This document shows, in pieces, positions 1 to 7,388 of a DNA stretch of 64,000 nt (its first letter is position 1; each line of letters opens with the position of its first letter). The position numbers and the translations under genes are program-made. Origin of the DNA: JBMOOG01 sp049324535. Its GTDB lineage: Bacteria > Pseudomonadota > Alphaproteobacteria > Rhodobacterales > Rhodobacteraceae. A model generated the notes under the pieces. The model made no database searches, was not told the origin of the DNA, and worked only from the letters and a program-made list of their open reading frames with translations. The stretch lies in assembly GCA_049324535.1 (NCBI GenBank), contig JBMOOG010000028.1, positions 1 through 64,000 of the forward strand, given 5' to 3'.

Positions 1-48
1 CTTCAACCGCTCCATCTGCGCGTCGGTCAGCCAGAAAAGGTTGCTCAT
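1..48 (-). CDS. IS5-family transposase, N-terminal fragment (runs off the window)
   Basis: Read on the minus strand, the first 16 codons give MSNLFWLTDAQMERLK. This closely matches the usual N-terminus of IS5-family DDE transposases of alphaproteobacteria (MSNLFWLTDEQM...), just before the DUF4096-like domain. The start at 48 was chosen because MSNLFWL is the typical beginning. A second ATG at 51 is in frame and a GGGGGTG stretch lies just upstream. Nothing can be said about whether the rest of the gene is intact. Confidence 0.7.
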   Translation of the reverse strand, partial: MSNLFWLTDAQMERLK

Positions 49-122
49 CATCACCCCCGTCAGTCCGGGAGCTTGAATCACGCAGGCCCGGCGGCCTCAA
101 GCCAATTAATGGGTCCTGACCC
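1..122 (-). mobile_element. End of an IS5-type insertion sequence (cut by the window edge)
   Basis: The left edge holds the first codons of an IS5-family transposase on the minus strand, so the window begins inside an insertion sequence. The outer end is not certain. A perfect 5-bp inverted repeat (GGGTC-CT-GACCC) at 111-122, about 60 bp upstream of the transposase start, is a plausible terminal sequence. The rest of the element lies outside the window, so the matching inverted repeat and target duplication cannot be checked. Confidence 0.5.
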
Positions 123-499
123 TAGGCTGTGCACCATGATGGCGGTCCATGAGCGCGCTTGCGCCATGGAAGGCCGCAATGTCAAATGGCCGAAACTTCG
201 CGAATCCGGCCAATATGTTGGAATGACGACCGAACAGTCGGACATTCACGACGCTTTTGAAGATGCGTTGAACGCCATGAAGATCGCTGTTGGCCTGAAG
301 ATCACCTATTTCGATAAGTATACCGGACGTATTTGGCGGCGGAGTTAGACGCACCGGACTGCAGGTGCCTGATTGATGCAGTCCTTTCTACGGCGCTCCC
401 GATGCAATCTCCGTCGGACTACCAAACCCAGACGCCTCATCTTGCCTTCCCGCCCCTTTCCCTCCTACCCTCACCCCGCGCGCACGGGAGGCCCCGCCG
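123..499. other. Gene-poor stretch next to the IS end
   Basis: No convincing complete gene is visible. The part from about 180 to 345 is less GC-rich than the rest of the window. It has an open frame on the plus strand ending at 348 whose last residues read like a real protein tail (TTEQSDIHDAFEDALN and on), but it has no ribosome site and no family I recognise. It may be the 3' remnant of a gene interrupted by the insertion sequence. From about 350 to 485 I see only spacer and the leader of the next gene. Confidence 0.35.
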
Positions 500-703
500 A
501 TGATGGTCGCCATCTTCCTTGCCATGGCTGCGGCGCTCGTGCTCGCCCACCTTGGCCGTTCGGTCCCGGCACGGATCGCCGCCGGGATCGCGTTTGCGCT
601 CGCCGTGCATCTCTTCCTGTGGGAAATCCACAGTCCCGACTACGGGTTCCGCATGCCCTGGATCGACACGCGGCTTGATGTGGCGGGCGCGGTGGCCGCA
701 TGA
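500..703 (+). CDS. DUF5993-family small membrane protein
   Basis: A 67-residue protein with two hydrophobic segments (about residues 2-16 and 24-44) and a short polar tail. It resembles DUF5993 proteins, roughly 50-residue membrane proteins of unknown function that sit directly upstream of DsbB-like genes, as here. The start is supported by GGGAGG about nine bases upstream of the first of two ATG codons. Its TGA overlaps the ATG of the presumed dsbB start (ATGA at 700), typical of translational coupling. It probably acts with or beside the neighbouring quinone-linked thiol oxidase; this is inference from context only. Confidence 0.65.
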   Translation: MMVAIFLAMAAALVLAHLGRSVPARIAAGIAFALAVHLFLWEIHSPDYGFRMPWIDTRLDVAGAVAA

Positions 704-757
704 CCCGTATGCGCGATCGCCGTTCTCGACTACGCCTTCCAGCTGGCGCTTCTGGCC

Positions 758-1291
758 GTGCTCGCGGGCATCCTGACCGCCGCGCTGGTCCTTCAGTTCG
801 GCGTGGGCGAGCTTCCCTGTCCGCTCTGCCTTCTGGAACGGCTCTGCATGTTCGGCGTGGCCTTCGCGGTCGTCTCGAACCTGCGCGCGGGCTTTTCCGA
901 CCGCAACACCGGCATCGGCCTGATCTTCGCGCTGCTCCTGCTGGTCATCGCCGTGCGCCAGACGCTGCTCGACATCTATCCGCGCCCCGGGCACGCCTAC
1001 ATCGGCAGCGCGGTCCTGGGCCTGCACATGCCGGTCTGGTCGGTGCTGATCGCCACCGCGGTGATCGGCGCCTACGGGCTCAAGCTCGCGATCCTCGGCG
1101 GCAACGGCCACCGGCTTGACCAACCGCCGGCATCCTTCGGCTGGGTGCGGCCCGCGGGCGCCGTGCTGTCGGCGGCGATGGTGGGCCTCTGCCTCGTCAA
1201 CCTCGGGGCGGTCGTGCTGCAATGCGGCCTGTCGGAATGCCACACCGAAGGCTATCGCGCGCTGGGCGGGCCGGTCCCGGCCGGGGGCTGA
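758..1291 (+). CDS. dsbB: DsbB-family disulfide bond formation protein (apparent 5' frameshift)
   Basis: Inner-membrane thiol:quinone oxidoreductase that would reoxidise a periplasmic DsbA. The CPLC active-site pair is at residues 21-24 after the first membrane segment. Further hydrophobic segments follow, and a C-terminal pair of cysteines (QCGLSEC) fits the second redox pair or its remnant. The open frame starts at GTG 758, which shortens the first helix. The natural start is probably ATG 700, overlapping the DUF5993 stop. Joining that ATG to this frame needs removal of one base around 718-721, and would add a leader ending VLDYAFQLALLAVLAG, a good membrane segment. So this is either a frameshifted gene, a sequencing error, or initiation at an internal GTG. 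Confidence 0.75.
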   Translation: MLAGILTAALVLQFGVGELPCPLCLLERLCMFGVAFAVVSNLRAGFSDRNTGIGLIFALLLLVIAVRQTLLDIYPRPGHAYIGSAVLGLHMPVWSVLIATAVIGAYGLKLAILGGNGHRLDQPPASFGWVRPAGAVLSAAMVGLCLVNLGAVVLQCGLSECHTEGYRALGGPVPAGG

Positions 1292-1298
1292 GCGGGCG

Positions 1299-1883
1299 CT
1301 ATTTCCCCGGCACCACCGTCAGGCCCAGCATGTGCCAGTCCTGCATGCCGCCGCGGTAGTAGAAGATGTGGTCGGCCGGATAGCCCGCCTCGATCATCCG
1401 GCGCGCGGCGGTGGGGGATTGCCCGCACCACGGCCCGTTGCAGAAGAGCGCCACCCGCCTGACCTTCGCGGGATCGCAGTCGTAGCCCTCGACATCGGGC
1501 TCGCAGCCCAGTTCCTCGAGCCGGTCGGCCGCCTCGGTGTAGGGCACCGAGACCGCGCCGGGGATGGTGCCGGCCTCGTATTCCGGGCGGATGCGGCCGT
1601 CGATCACGATGGCCTCGGGGTCCTTCAGCATCGCGATCAGTTCGAGCTCGCCGATGGTGGTGACGCCGGGCGCCGGGCTCATCGGCTGGATGCAGAAGTT
1701 CGGGCAGGGCCGCGAGGTCAGCGCCCAGTCGCCGGACAGCCGGTTGGCGTTGTCCTGGATGCGCGCGATCGCGACCGGGCCCGAGGGCGTCTCGACCGTC
1801 ACCGACATCATGTCCTTGGTGATGCCCACCGGCTCGGCCGAGGCCGCGCCCGCGATCATCAGAAACGCCACGGCCCAGCGCAT
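1299..1883 (-). CDS. Exported rhodanese-like sulfurtransferase domain protein
   Basis: A 194-residue protein with a Sec signal peptide (cleavage after about residue 16, AASA-E) and a rhodanese fold from about residue 75. VIDGRIRPEYEAGTIPGAVSVP matches the usual rhodanese first half in short form. The active-site loop is CNGPWCGQS at 148-156, resembling the CXXCW-type loops of rhodanese-like proteins linked to periplasmic redox systems. Either Cys148 or Cys153 could be the reactive thiol. It converges on dsbB from the opposite strand. Periplasmic location suggests thiol or sulfur handling rather than cyanide detoxification. The next gene upstream on the same strand overlaps its start, so the two are probably cotranscribed. 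Confidence 0.75.
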   Translation of the reverse strand: MRWAVAFLMIAGAASAEPVGITKDMMSVTVETPSGPVAIARIQDNANRLSGDWALTSRPCPNFCIQPMSPAPGVTTIGELELIAMLKDPEAIVIDGRIRPEYEAGTIPGAVSVPYTEAADRLEELGCEPDVEGYDCDPAKVRRVALFCNGPWCGQSPTAARRMIEAGYPADHIFYYRGGMQDWHMLGLTVVPGK

Positions 1884-2200
1884 CAGAACACCTCCATGAC
1901 TTCATACATGACCGGCTCGAAGGTCTTGCACAGGTCGCTGATGCGCCGGTTGCGCTCGCGCATCTCGGCGGTGCGCAGCATCGCCTGGTAATCCTCGCGG
2001 CGGCGCCATTGCGAATAGGCCGAGATCCGGGTCTGGGCGTCGTTCATGTGCAGCCCCGCGGCGATGAAGCCGGGCTGGCGGGTGATGACCTGCCGGTAGG
2101 CGTCGGTCAGCGCGTCCAGAAGATCCTGTGCGGTGCCCGGCGTCATCTCGAAGGTGGTGATGACCGTCTGGCCCGCGAAGTCGCGTGAAAGTGTCGGCAT
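1883..2200 (-). CDS. Antibiotic biosynthesis monooxygenase (ABM) domain protein
   Basis: A 105-residue single-domain protein. The pattern is that of the ABM dimeric alpha/beta barrel: an N-terminal strand (VITTFEM), a helix (AQDLLDALTDAYRQVI), then GFIAAGLHMNDAQTRI and YSQWRRREDYQAML, where the W-x(3-4)-E/D-Y/F motif is typical. Members include quinol monooxygenases and heme-degrading enzymes, but many have no known substrate and nothing here fixes the role. Its stop overlaps the ATG of the rhodanese gene by one base (TGATG), so the pair should be translated together. Confidence 0.75.
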   Translation of the reverse strand: MPTLSRDFAGQTVITTFEMTPGTAQDLLDALTDAYRQVITRQPGFIAAGLHMNDAQTRISAYSQWRRREDYQAMLRTAEMRERNRRISDLCKTFEPVMYEVMEVF

Positions 2201-2275
2201 GGCTGTCCCTCCCTGGATGCCCGCGCCCCCGGACTATGCGACCAGGGCGCGGACACTGGCAACAGCCTTGCGCGG

Positions 2276-2617
2276 TCAGAAGTCGAAGAGATCCGACAGG
2301 AAGCTCTCGCGCCGCTTGCGGGGGCGGCGATAGTCGTCATCGTCGTCATCGTCACGGCGGCGGCGGTCGGAGCGGGGCTGCCAGTCGTCGCGCCGCAGCG
2401 GCTCGGACCGGGACGGCTCGCGCAGGGTCACCGGCGCGCCCATGGGCGCGGTCTGCGGCGCGGTCATGGGCGCGGCTGCGGGTCCTTCGGCCCGGGCGAT
2501 GATCTTGTCCAGCTCGCCACGATCCAGCCAGATCCCCCGGCAGGTGGGGCAATAATCGATCTCGACACCGTGGCGCTCGGCCATGACAAGCGTCGTTTGA
2601 TCCACAGGGCATTTCAT
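2276..2617 (-). CDS. Zinc-ribbon (zf-TFIIB type) protein with charged tail
   Basis: A 113-residue cytoplasmic protein starting MKCPVDQTTL. The N-terminal 40 residues form a TFIIB-like zinc ribbon: CP.D, then YCPTCRGIWLDRGELDKI, the hallmark C-x2-C-x-GxWLDxGEL. The middle is Ala/Pro-rich with repeated TAPQTAP/MGAP units. The end is highly charged, with a run of seven aspartates followed by RRPRKRRESFLSDLFDF. The final SFLSDLFDF segment is common to this family. A longer in-frame extension upstream has no family features, so ATG 2617 is preferred. Function unknown. Confidence 0.75.
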   Translation of the reverse strand: MKCPVDQTTLVMAERHGVEIDYCPTCRGIWLDRGELDKIIARAEGPAAAPMTAPQTAPMGAPVTLREPSRSEPLRRDDWQPRSDRRRRDDDDDDDYRRPRKRRESFLSDLFDF

Positions 2618-2724
2618 CGGCACATCCTCGTCGTTCGGTCGGCCACCCCGATATGGGGACCGAACGCGCACATGCAACGCGTCGCCGCTTGCCCGGCGGC
2701 CGGCCGCCGGTCTAGCCTGTGGCG

Positions 2725-2910
2725 ATGAAGCTGCTCGACCCCGACGACCCGTTCTTTGCGCAGCCCTGGCGGCGGTGGGCCACCGTCGTCCTTCCGGGCG
2801 CCTGGGCGGTCTTCGAGCTTGGCTGGGGCAGTCCCGGCTGGGCGGTCCTTTTCGGGGCTGCGGCGGCCTATGCGCTCTGGGCACTCATCCTTGCCCCGCG
2901 CAGGCCCTGA
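2725..2910 (+). CDS. Small two-helix membrane protein of unknown function
   Basis: A 61-residue protein, MKLLDPDDPFFAQPWRRW then two hydrophobic stretches (about 19-33 and 37-55) and a basic end. Proteins of this layout with an MKLLDPD...PFF...WRRW opening are, from memory, frequent in Rhodobacteraceae but uncharacterised. ATG 2725 is preferred over the in-frame GTG at 2719. It lies about 100 bp from the divergently transcribed zinc-ribbon gene and just ahead of a secreted protein on the same strand. Probably an inner-membrane protein. Confidence 0.55.
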   Translation: MKLLDPDDPFFAQPWRRWATVVLPGAWAVFELGWGSPGWAVLFGAAAAYALWALILAPRRP

Positions 2911-2921
2911 GGGGGTTGGCC

Positions 2922-3356
2922 ATGGTACGCATCGGTCCGGTGCTTCTGGTCGCGCTGCTTCCGGCGGGGGCCGCGTCGGCCTATGACACGCCGGCGAAGG
3001 GCACCGGGCTGCGCGCCGACCTCACGGACGCGCTGCGGCCGATCGCCGAGTGGCAACTGGGCGCCCCGGTCGAGTTCGTGGTCACGGATCTGCGGGTGTC
3101 CGGCGATGCCGCCTTCGCCAGCGTGACCGCGCAGCGCCCCGGCGGCGGGCGCATCGACATGGCGACGACGCCGATGGCGCGCCGGAACGGCTACGATCCG
3201 CAAACCGACAACGGGCCGATGATGCAGGCGCTTCTGCGCCGGTCCGGGCCGGGCTGGGTGCCTGTGGAATACGCAATCTCGCCCACCGACGTGTGGTGGG
3301 CCTGGGACGAATACTGCCCGCTCTGGGCGGCGGTCCTGCCCGAAGTCTGCCGCTGA
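2922..3356 (+). CDS. Exported protein of unknown function
   Basis: A 144-residue protein with a signal peptide (MVRIGPVLLVALLPAGAASA, cleavage before YDTP). The mature part is about 125 residues with an alpha/beta look: EFVVTDLRVSGDAAFASVTAQRPGG suggests a cystatin/NTF2-like sheet. It ends with a Trp-rich segment (SPTDVWWAWDEYCPLWAAVLPEVC) holding two cysteines that could form a disulfide. ATG 2922 was chosen because the signal peptide starts there. It follows the small membrane protein by 11 bases and may share its transcript. I do not recognise a family. Confidence 0.6.
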   Translation: MVRIGPVLLVALLPAGAASAYDTPAKGTGLRADLTDALRPIAEWQLGAPVEFVVTDLRVSGDAAFASVTAQRPGGGRIDMATTPMARRNGYDPQTDNGPMMQALLRRSGPGWVPVEYAISPTDVWWAWDEYCPLWAAVLPEVCR

Positions 3357-3362
3357 GGCCTT

Positions 3363-3992
3363 TCAGAGCCGGGCAAGCACCTCGTCGGCCAGAGCCTCGA
3401 CTTCTGGCCCGGCCGCGCCGCGCCGCGGCGATTCGACGGCGGCCCGGCCCTCGCCCAGGCTTTCGGCATAGACCACGCGGCTGCCCAGCCACGTCGCCGC
3501 CAGCTCGGCGTCCAGCGCCCCGGCCGCCGCCGACACCTCGTCGCCGAGCCGCGTTCCGGGCCGGACGCGGTTCATCACCACCAGCACCCGCCGGCTCTCG
3601 CGCCGCGCCAGGTCGATGACGCCCTCGGTCGCCCAGAGATCGACATGGCTTGCCGCGACCGGAACGAGGATCAGCTCGGCCTCGCGCAGGGCGGGCCGCA
3701 GGTCGGCGTCCACCTTGGGCGGCGTGTCGATCAGGATCACGTCGGCATGGCGGCGCAGTTTCTCGCATTCGTAGGACACACCCCAGGCCGAGGCCGTCGA
3801 GAACTCGATGTCGGTCCCCCCCGGCAAGGCGCGGCGGCGCATGAACCAGTGCCCGAGGCTTCCCTGCGGATCGGTGTCGAGCAGCGCGACCGCCAGCCCG
3901 CGCCGGCGGAGCGCCACGGCCAGGTTGACGACCAGCGTGGTCTTGCCCGAGCCGCCCTTCTGCTGCGCGACGACGATGACCTTGCCCGACAT
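3363..3992 (-). CDS. ParA/MinD-like P-loop ATPase
   Basis: A 209-residue ParA-superfamily ATPase. The deviant Walker A is KGGSGKTT at 12-19, with the signature lysine at position 12 and the catalytic-loop lysine at 17. Walker A' is DTDPQG at 39-44 and Walker B is VILIDTPP at 85-92. It is short, with no N-terminal DNA-binding extension, so it belongs with the orphan MipZ/ParA-like or cargo-positioning group rather than plasmid ParA. No parB or parS is nearby. Such ATPases place cellular cargo; the cargo here is unknown. A perfect inverted repeat overlaps its ribosome binding site. Confidence 0.85.
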   Translation of the reverse strand: MSGKVIVVAQQKGGSGKTTLVVNLAVALRRRGLAVALLDTDPQGSLGHWFMRRRALPGGTDIEFSTASAWGVSYECEKLRRHADVILIDTPPKVDADLRPALREAELILVPVAASHVDLWATEGVIDLARRESRRVLVVMNRVRPGTRLGDEVSAAAGALDAELAATWLGSRVVYAESLGEGRAAVESPRRGAAGPEVEALADEVLARL

Positions 3993-4002
3993 GACCGACT
4001 CC

Positions 4003-4023
4003 TATGCTGCATCGCAGCATAGC
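4003..4023 (-). promoter_or_regulatory. Perfect inverted repeat over the parA-like ribosome site
   Basis: Nine-base arms CTATGCTGC and GCAGCATAG separated by ATC. Read on the minus strand, the last arm contains the AGGAG ribosome site that sits six bases before the ATG at 3992. The repeat could be a repressor operator in the leader, or a hairpin that hides the ribosome site. Its core, CTGC-N3-GCAG, resembles the TGC-rich boxes I recall for the polyhydroxybutyrate-responsive repressor PhaR of Paracoccus and Rhodobacter. Confidence 0.6.
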
Positions 4024-4059
4024 ACGGGCGACCAAGGGTTGCACGGGCAAGTTGGACGG

Positions 4060-5493
4060 TCAGCGGCCGCGGTCGCGGGCGTAGGCGTCCTCGAGCCGCT
4101 CGATGTCGTCCTCGCCGAGGTAGGCCCCGGTCTGCACCTCGATCAGCGTCGCCGGCAGCCGTCCGGGGTTTTCCAGCCGGTGCCGTTCGCCCAGCGGAAT
4201 GAAGGTCGACTCGTTTTCGGTCAGCAGGGTGACGGTGTCGCCCAACGTGACACGGACCGTGCCCGAAACCACCACCCAATGCTCCGAGCGGTGAATGTGG
4301 CGTTGCAGGCTCAGCCGGCCGCCGGGGTTGATCGCAATCCGCTTCACCTGGAAGCGCGGCCCGCGCGACAGCACCTCGAACCAGCCCCAGGGCCGGTAGG
4401 ACCGGGGAAGTTCGGCGGCCTGCGCCGCGCCGGCCCGGGACAGCGCCTCGACGGCCCGCTTCACCTCCTGCGTCCGCGACCGGTCGGCGACCAGCACCGC
4501 GTCCGGCATCGCCACCGCCACGATCCCGCGCAGGCCGATGCCCACGAGCACCTGATCCGGGGACTCGGCGCGCAGCAGCGTGTCCTCGCAGTCGAGGGCA
4601 AGCGCCCGGTCCTGCGCGGGCGTCGCGGCGTCGCCGAGTTCGCGCTGGACCGCCGACCAGTCACCGAGATCGGACCAGGCACCGGCGTAGGGCTGGACGG
4701 CCAGGGTGTCGGCCTGTTCGATCACCGCGTAGTCGAGGGAGACCGGCCGCACGTCCTGCCAGGGACCGGGCGCAAGCCGCAGGAAGCCGAGGTCCGCCTC
4801 CGCGCCCTCGAGCGCCGCGCGCACCGGGGCGACGAGATCGGGCGCGTGCCGGTCGAAGGCCGCACAGAGCGCCGCCGGGGTGCAGAGGAAGATCCCCATG
4901 TTCCACAGGTGCCCGCCCGCGGCCAGCAGAGCCGCGGCTACGTCGGCCGCCGGCTTTTCGACAAACCGGCGCACGGGGACGACACCCGCCCCGGGTCCGG
5001 GCTCGATCCAGCCATAGCCGGTCTCGGGCCGGTCGGGTGCCACCCCGAAGACCACGATACGCCCGTCGCGCGCGGCCGGCCGCGCGGCCAGGACCGCGGC
5101 GCGAAAGCCGGCATCGTCGGCGATCAGGTGATCCGAGGGGGCGATCAGCATCAGGGCGCGGGGATCGCGGCGGGCCAGCCAGAGCGCCGCCGCCAGGGCG
5201 GCCGGGGCGGTGTTGCGGGCGTCCGGCTCGATCAGGATTGCGCCGGGGTCCACGCCCTCGGCCAGCATCTGCTCGGCCACGACAAAGCGGAAGTCGGCCC
5301 CGGTGACGGCAACGGGCGCGGCGAAATCGGGGCCGGTGAGGCGGCGCACGGTCTGCCGGAACAGGCTCTCGTCGCCGGCGAGCGGCGCGAACTGCTTGGG
5401 AAAGCTGCGGCGCGAGACCGGCCAGAGCCGCGTGCCCGAGCCGCCGCACAGAATGACCGGGGTGATCCGGTCGCTGCCGTCGTGGTCCGCCAA
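4060..5493 (-). CDS. manC: Mannose-1-phosphate guanylyltransferase / mannose-6-phosphate isomerase (type II)
   Basis: A 477-residue bifunctional enzyme of the ManC/CpsB/AlgA type that makes GDP-mannose for exopolysaccharide, LPS or capsule. The N-terminal nucleotidyltransferase domain has the signature ILCGGSGTRLWPVSRRSFPKQF near residues 14-35. The C-terminal third is the cupin-fold type II isomerase, from PWGWFEVLSRGPRFQVKRI through LSLQRHIHRSEHW and GTVRVTLGD, with metal-binding histidines. Length is normal for the family. No other polysaccharide gene is adjacent, so its product pathway cannot be fixed here. It lies downstream of sdhB, after a 138-bp gap with a possible terminator. Confidence 0.92.
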   Translation of the reverse strand: MADHDGSDRITPVILCGGSGTRLWPVSRRSFPKQFAPLAGDESLFRQTVRRLTGPDFAAPVAVTGADFRFVVAEQMLAEGVDPGAILIEPDARNTAPAALAAALWLARRDPRALMLIAPSDHLIADDAGFRAAVLAARPAARDGRIVVFGVAPDRPETGYGWIEPGPGAGVVPVRRFVEKPAADVAAALLAAGGHLWNMGIFLCTPAALCAAFDRHAPDLVAPVRAALEGAEADLGFLRLAPGPWQDVRPVSLDYAVIEQADTLAVQPYAGAWSDLGDWSAVQRELGDAATPAQDRALALDCEDTLLRAESPDQVLVGIGLRGIVAVAMPDAVLVADRSRTQEVKRAVEALSRAGAAQAAELPRSYRPWGWFEVLSRGPRFQVKRIAINPGGRLSLQRHIHRSEHWVVVSGTVRVTLGDTVTLLTENESTFIPLGERHRLENPGRLPATLIEVQTGAYLGEDDIERLEDAYARDRGR

Positions 5494-5583
5494 ACCGCTC
5501 TCCGCTCTACCTCTGCGGGTTGCCCGCAGCGCCTCACCCGCATGTGTAGAGAATGCGCGGCCCCGGGGGAAGCGCTGCCGTCG

Positions 5584-5622
5584 GACGCCGGACTTCGGCC
5601 GCAGTCGGCCCGGGCCGGCGTC
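5584..5622 (-). terminator. Possible terminator after sdhB
   Basis: An 8-bp perfect stem (GACGCCGG at 5584-5591 with CCGGCGTC at 5615-5622) encloses a second 5-bp stem (GGCCG/CGGCC), beginning about 10 bases past the sdhB stop. There is no clear T-run, so the call rests on hairpin and position only. Confidence 0.4.
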
Positions 5623-5631
5623 GCGCGCCGG

Positions 5632-6411
5632 TCAGACGATCCGCTCGACCATCAGCTTCTTGATCTCGGCAATCGCCTTGGCCGGGTTCAGCCCCTTGGG
5701 GCAGGTCTTGGCGCAGTTCATGATCGTGTGGCAGCGGTAGAGCTTGAACGGGTCGTCCAGCGCGTCGAGCCGTTCGCCGGTGGCCTCGTCGCGGCTGTCC
5801 ACGATCCAGCGGTAGGCGTGCAGGAGCGCCGCCGGGCCGAGGTAGCGGTCGCCGTTCCACCAGTAGCTCGGGCAGGCGGTCGAACAGGACGCGCACATCA
5901 CGCATTCGTAGAGACCGTCGAGCTTCTTGCGATCCTCGATCGACTGGCGCCATTCCTTTTCCGGCGCGTTGGTCGAGGTTTCGAGCCAGGGCATGATCGC
6001 CGCGTGCTGCGCGTAGAAATGGGTGAGGTCCGGCACCAGATCCTTGACGACCGGCATGTGCGGCAGGGGATAGATCTTCACATCGCCCTTGATCTCGTCC
6101 AGCCCATAGATGCAGGCCAGATGGTTGCCGCCGTCGATGTTCATCGCGCAGGATCCGCAGATCCCCTCGCGGCAGGACCGGCGGAAGGTCAGCGTCGGGT
6201 CGATCTCGTTCTTGATCTTGATGAGCGCGTCCAGAACCATCGGGCCGCAGGTGTCGAGATCGACGAAATAGGTGTCGACGCGCGGGTTCTCGCCGTCATC
6301 GGGCGACCAGCGGTAGATCAGGAACTTGCGCACGTTGCGGGCGCCTTCCGGCCGGGGCCAGGTCTTTCCGACCCGGATGCGCGAATTCTTGGGGAGCGTG
6401 AACTGGACCAT
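5632..6411 (-). CDS. sdhB: Succinate dehydrogenase iron-sulfur subunit
   Basis: A 259-residue SdhB, the electron-transfer subunit of complex II on the cytoplasmic side of the inner membrane. The N-terminal ferredoxin domain carries the 2Fe-2S ligands in CREGICGSC and the later Cys of HLACIYG. The C-terminal domain carries the 4Fe-4S and 3Fe-4S ligands in CVMCASCSTACPSYW and CHTIMNCAKTCPKGLNP. ATG 6411 (MVQFTLPKNSRIRVGK) is the usual family start; the frame is open further upstream but only as the shadow of the sulfotransferase gene. It is the last gene of the sdh operon, four bases after the sulfotransferase stop. Confidence 0.97.
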   Translation of the reverse strand: MVQFTLPKNSRIRVGKTWPRPEGARNVRKFLIYRWSPDDGENPRVDTYFVDLDTCGPMVLDALIKIKNEIDPTLTFRRSCREGICGSCAMNIDGGNHLACIYGLDEIKGDVKIYPLPHMPVVKDLVPDLTHFYAQHAAIMPWLETSTNAPEKEWRQSIEDRKKLDGLYECVMCASCSTACPSYWWNGDRYLGPAALLHAYRWIVDSRDEATGERLDALDDPFKLYRCHTIMNCAKTCPKGLNPAKAIAEIKKLMVERIV

Positions 6412-6415
6412 CTGG

Positions 6416-7384
6416 CTAGGCCTCCGGCTGCGGATGGGTGGACGGGGCGGCGGTTTCCACCCCTTTCGAACGGCCCTCGGCGTCGCCCGGCGCCGGTGCA
6501 TCGGGCCGGGGCTGCGGGGCAAAGAGCTGGGGGTTGTCGCGGATCAGGCGCGTGACGGTGCGCCGGTGCTTCTCGGGCAGACCCGCGCCGTTCACCAGCT
6601 CGACGAGACGCAGGGCCGAGGGACCGAGCGACTGGTTCTCCGGTCCGGGCCGCTCCAGCGAGTCGACGACCGCGTCCGGGACACCGGCCAGCGACAGGAC
6701 CGCCCGCCCGATCTGGCCATCCGCCGCGATCTCGGTTTCCATGTCGACCAGGCGGAAGCGGTCGCCGAGGTGGCGCGCCATCTCGCCTAGCAGCCGGCGC
6801 GGGCCATCGAGGTCTTCGTGCGCGGCCATCCAGCGGTCGGCGTCCTCGGCCACAAGGCCGCGCTTGGTCGCCTGATTGTGGCAACTGCGCAGCCAGGACC
6901 GGGGCTCGCGCAGATAGCCGACGAACTGAAGGTCGTAGTCGGCCAGAGCCCGGTCCAGCGCCTCGACGACCTGACGCGGCCCCTCGTCGTAGCGGATGCG
7001 GAACAGCGTCGCGCTGAGAAAGCCCAGAAGGTTCTCGTCCGACACGATCAGGGTCTGAAAGGACATCCGGCCGACGCGGGCCGCGAACTGCCGCGCCGAC
7101 TGGCGCACCAGGAACCGGCGCAGCCATTCCGGCACCGACCGGCGCGGCTTCGCCGCCCCGCGCAGGTTCAGGGTCAGCCGGTCCTTGGCGGACACGGCGG
7201 CATGAGGGGCGATGCGCTCGGCGTTGCGTCTCAGCAGGGCCTGAAAGGTCGTCGTCGCGGTCTTCGGCGGTCCGACATGGATCACGATCCGGCGCCGCCG
7301 GGGCGCGCGAGGGTCCGCCACGCCGCGGCGGGTGTCCTCGGCGCTGCGGTTCAGGGCGGTTCCGACGGGCGTCGCGCGGACCAT
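6416..7384 (-). CDS. Sulfotransferase-fold protein inside the sdh operon
   Basis: A 322-residue P-loop protein. The N-terminal segment VIHVGPPKTATTTFQALL (about 34-51) fits the PAPS 5'-phosphosulfate-binding loop. The middle YLREPRSWLRSCHNQATKRG fits the 3'-phosphate-binding region of sulfotransferases. The C-terminal 40 residues are proline-rich and probably disordered. ATG 7384 lies four bases after the stop of the upstream lipoprotein gene. It sits between sdhA and sdhB, an unexpected place for a sulfotransferase. The acceptor is unknown; related proteins act on carbohydrates and lipids, or have lost activity. A second, different sulfotransferase sits in the suc operon of this window. Confidence 0.7.
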   Translation of the reverse strand: MVRATPVGTALNRSAEDTRRGVADPRAPRRRRIVIHVGPPKTATTTFQALLRRNAERIAPHAAVSAKDRLTLNLRGAAKPRRSVPEWLRRFLVRQSARQFAARVGRMSFQTLIVSDENLLGFLSATLFRIRYDEGPRQVVEALDRALADYDLQFVGYLREPRSWLRSCHNQATKRGLVAEDADRWMAAHEDLDGPRRLLGEMARHLGDRFRLVDMETEIAADGQIGRAVLSLAGVPDAVVDSLERPGPENQSLGPSALRLVELVNGAGLPEKHRRTVTRLIRDNPQLFAPQPRPDAPAPGDAEGRSKGVETAAPSTHPQPEA

Positions 7385-7388
7385 GGCG

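Noticed and set aside
5632..6522. Longer SdhB with 37 extra N-terminal residues
   Set aside because: The extra residues are Arg/Pro-rich and lie over the sulfotransferase gene's 3' end; MVQFTLPKNSRI is the family start.
3808..6555. Very long plus-strand open frame opposite manC and sdhB
   Set aside because: High GC leaves antisense frames open. Its sequence (Arg/Gly/His/Val-rich, no motifs) mirrors the two clear genes on the other strand.
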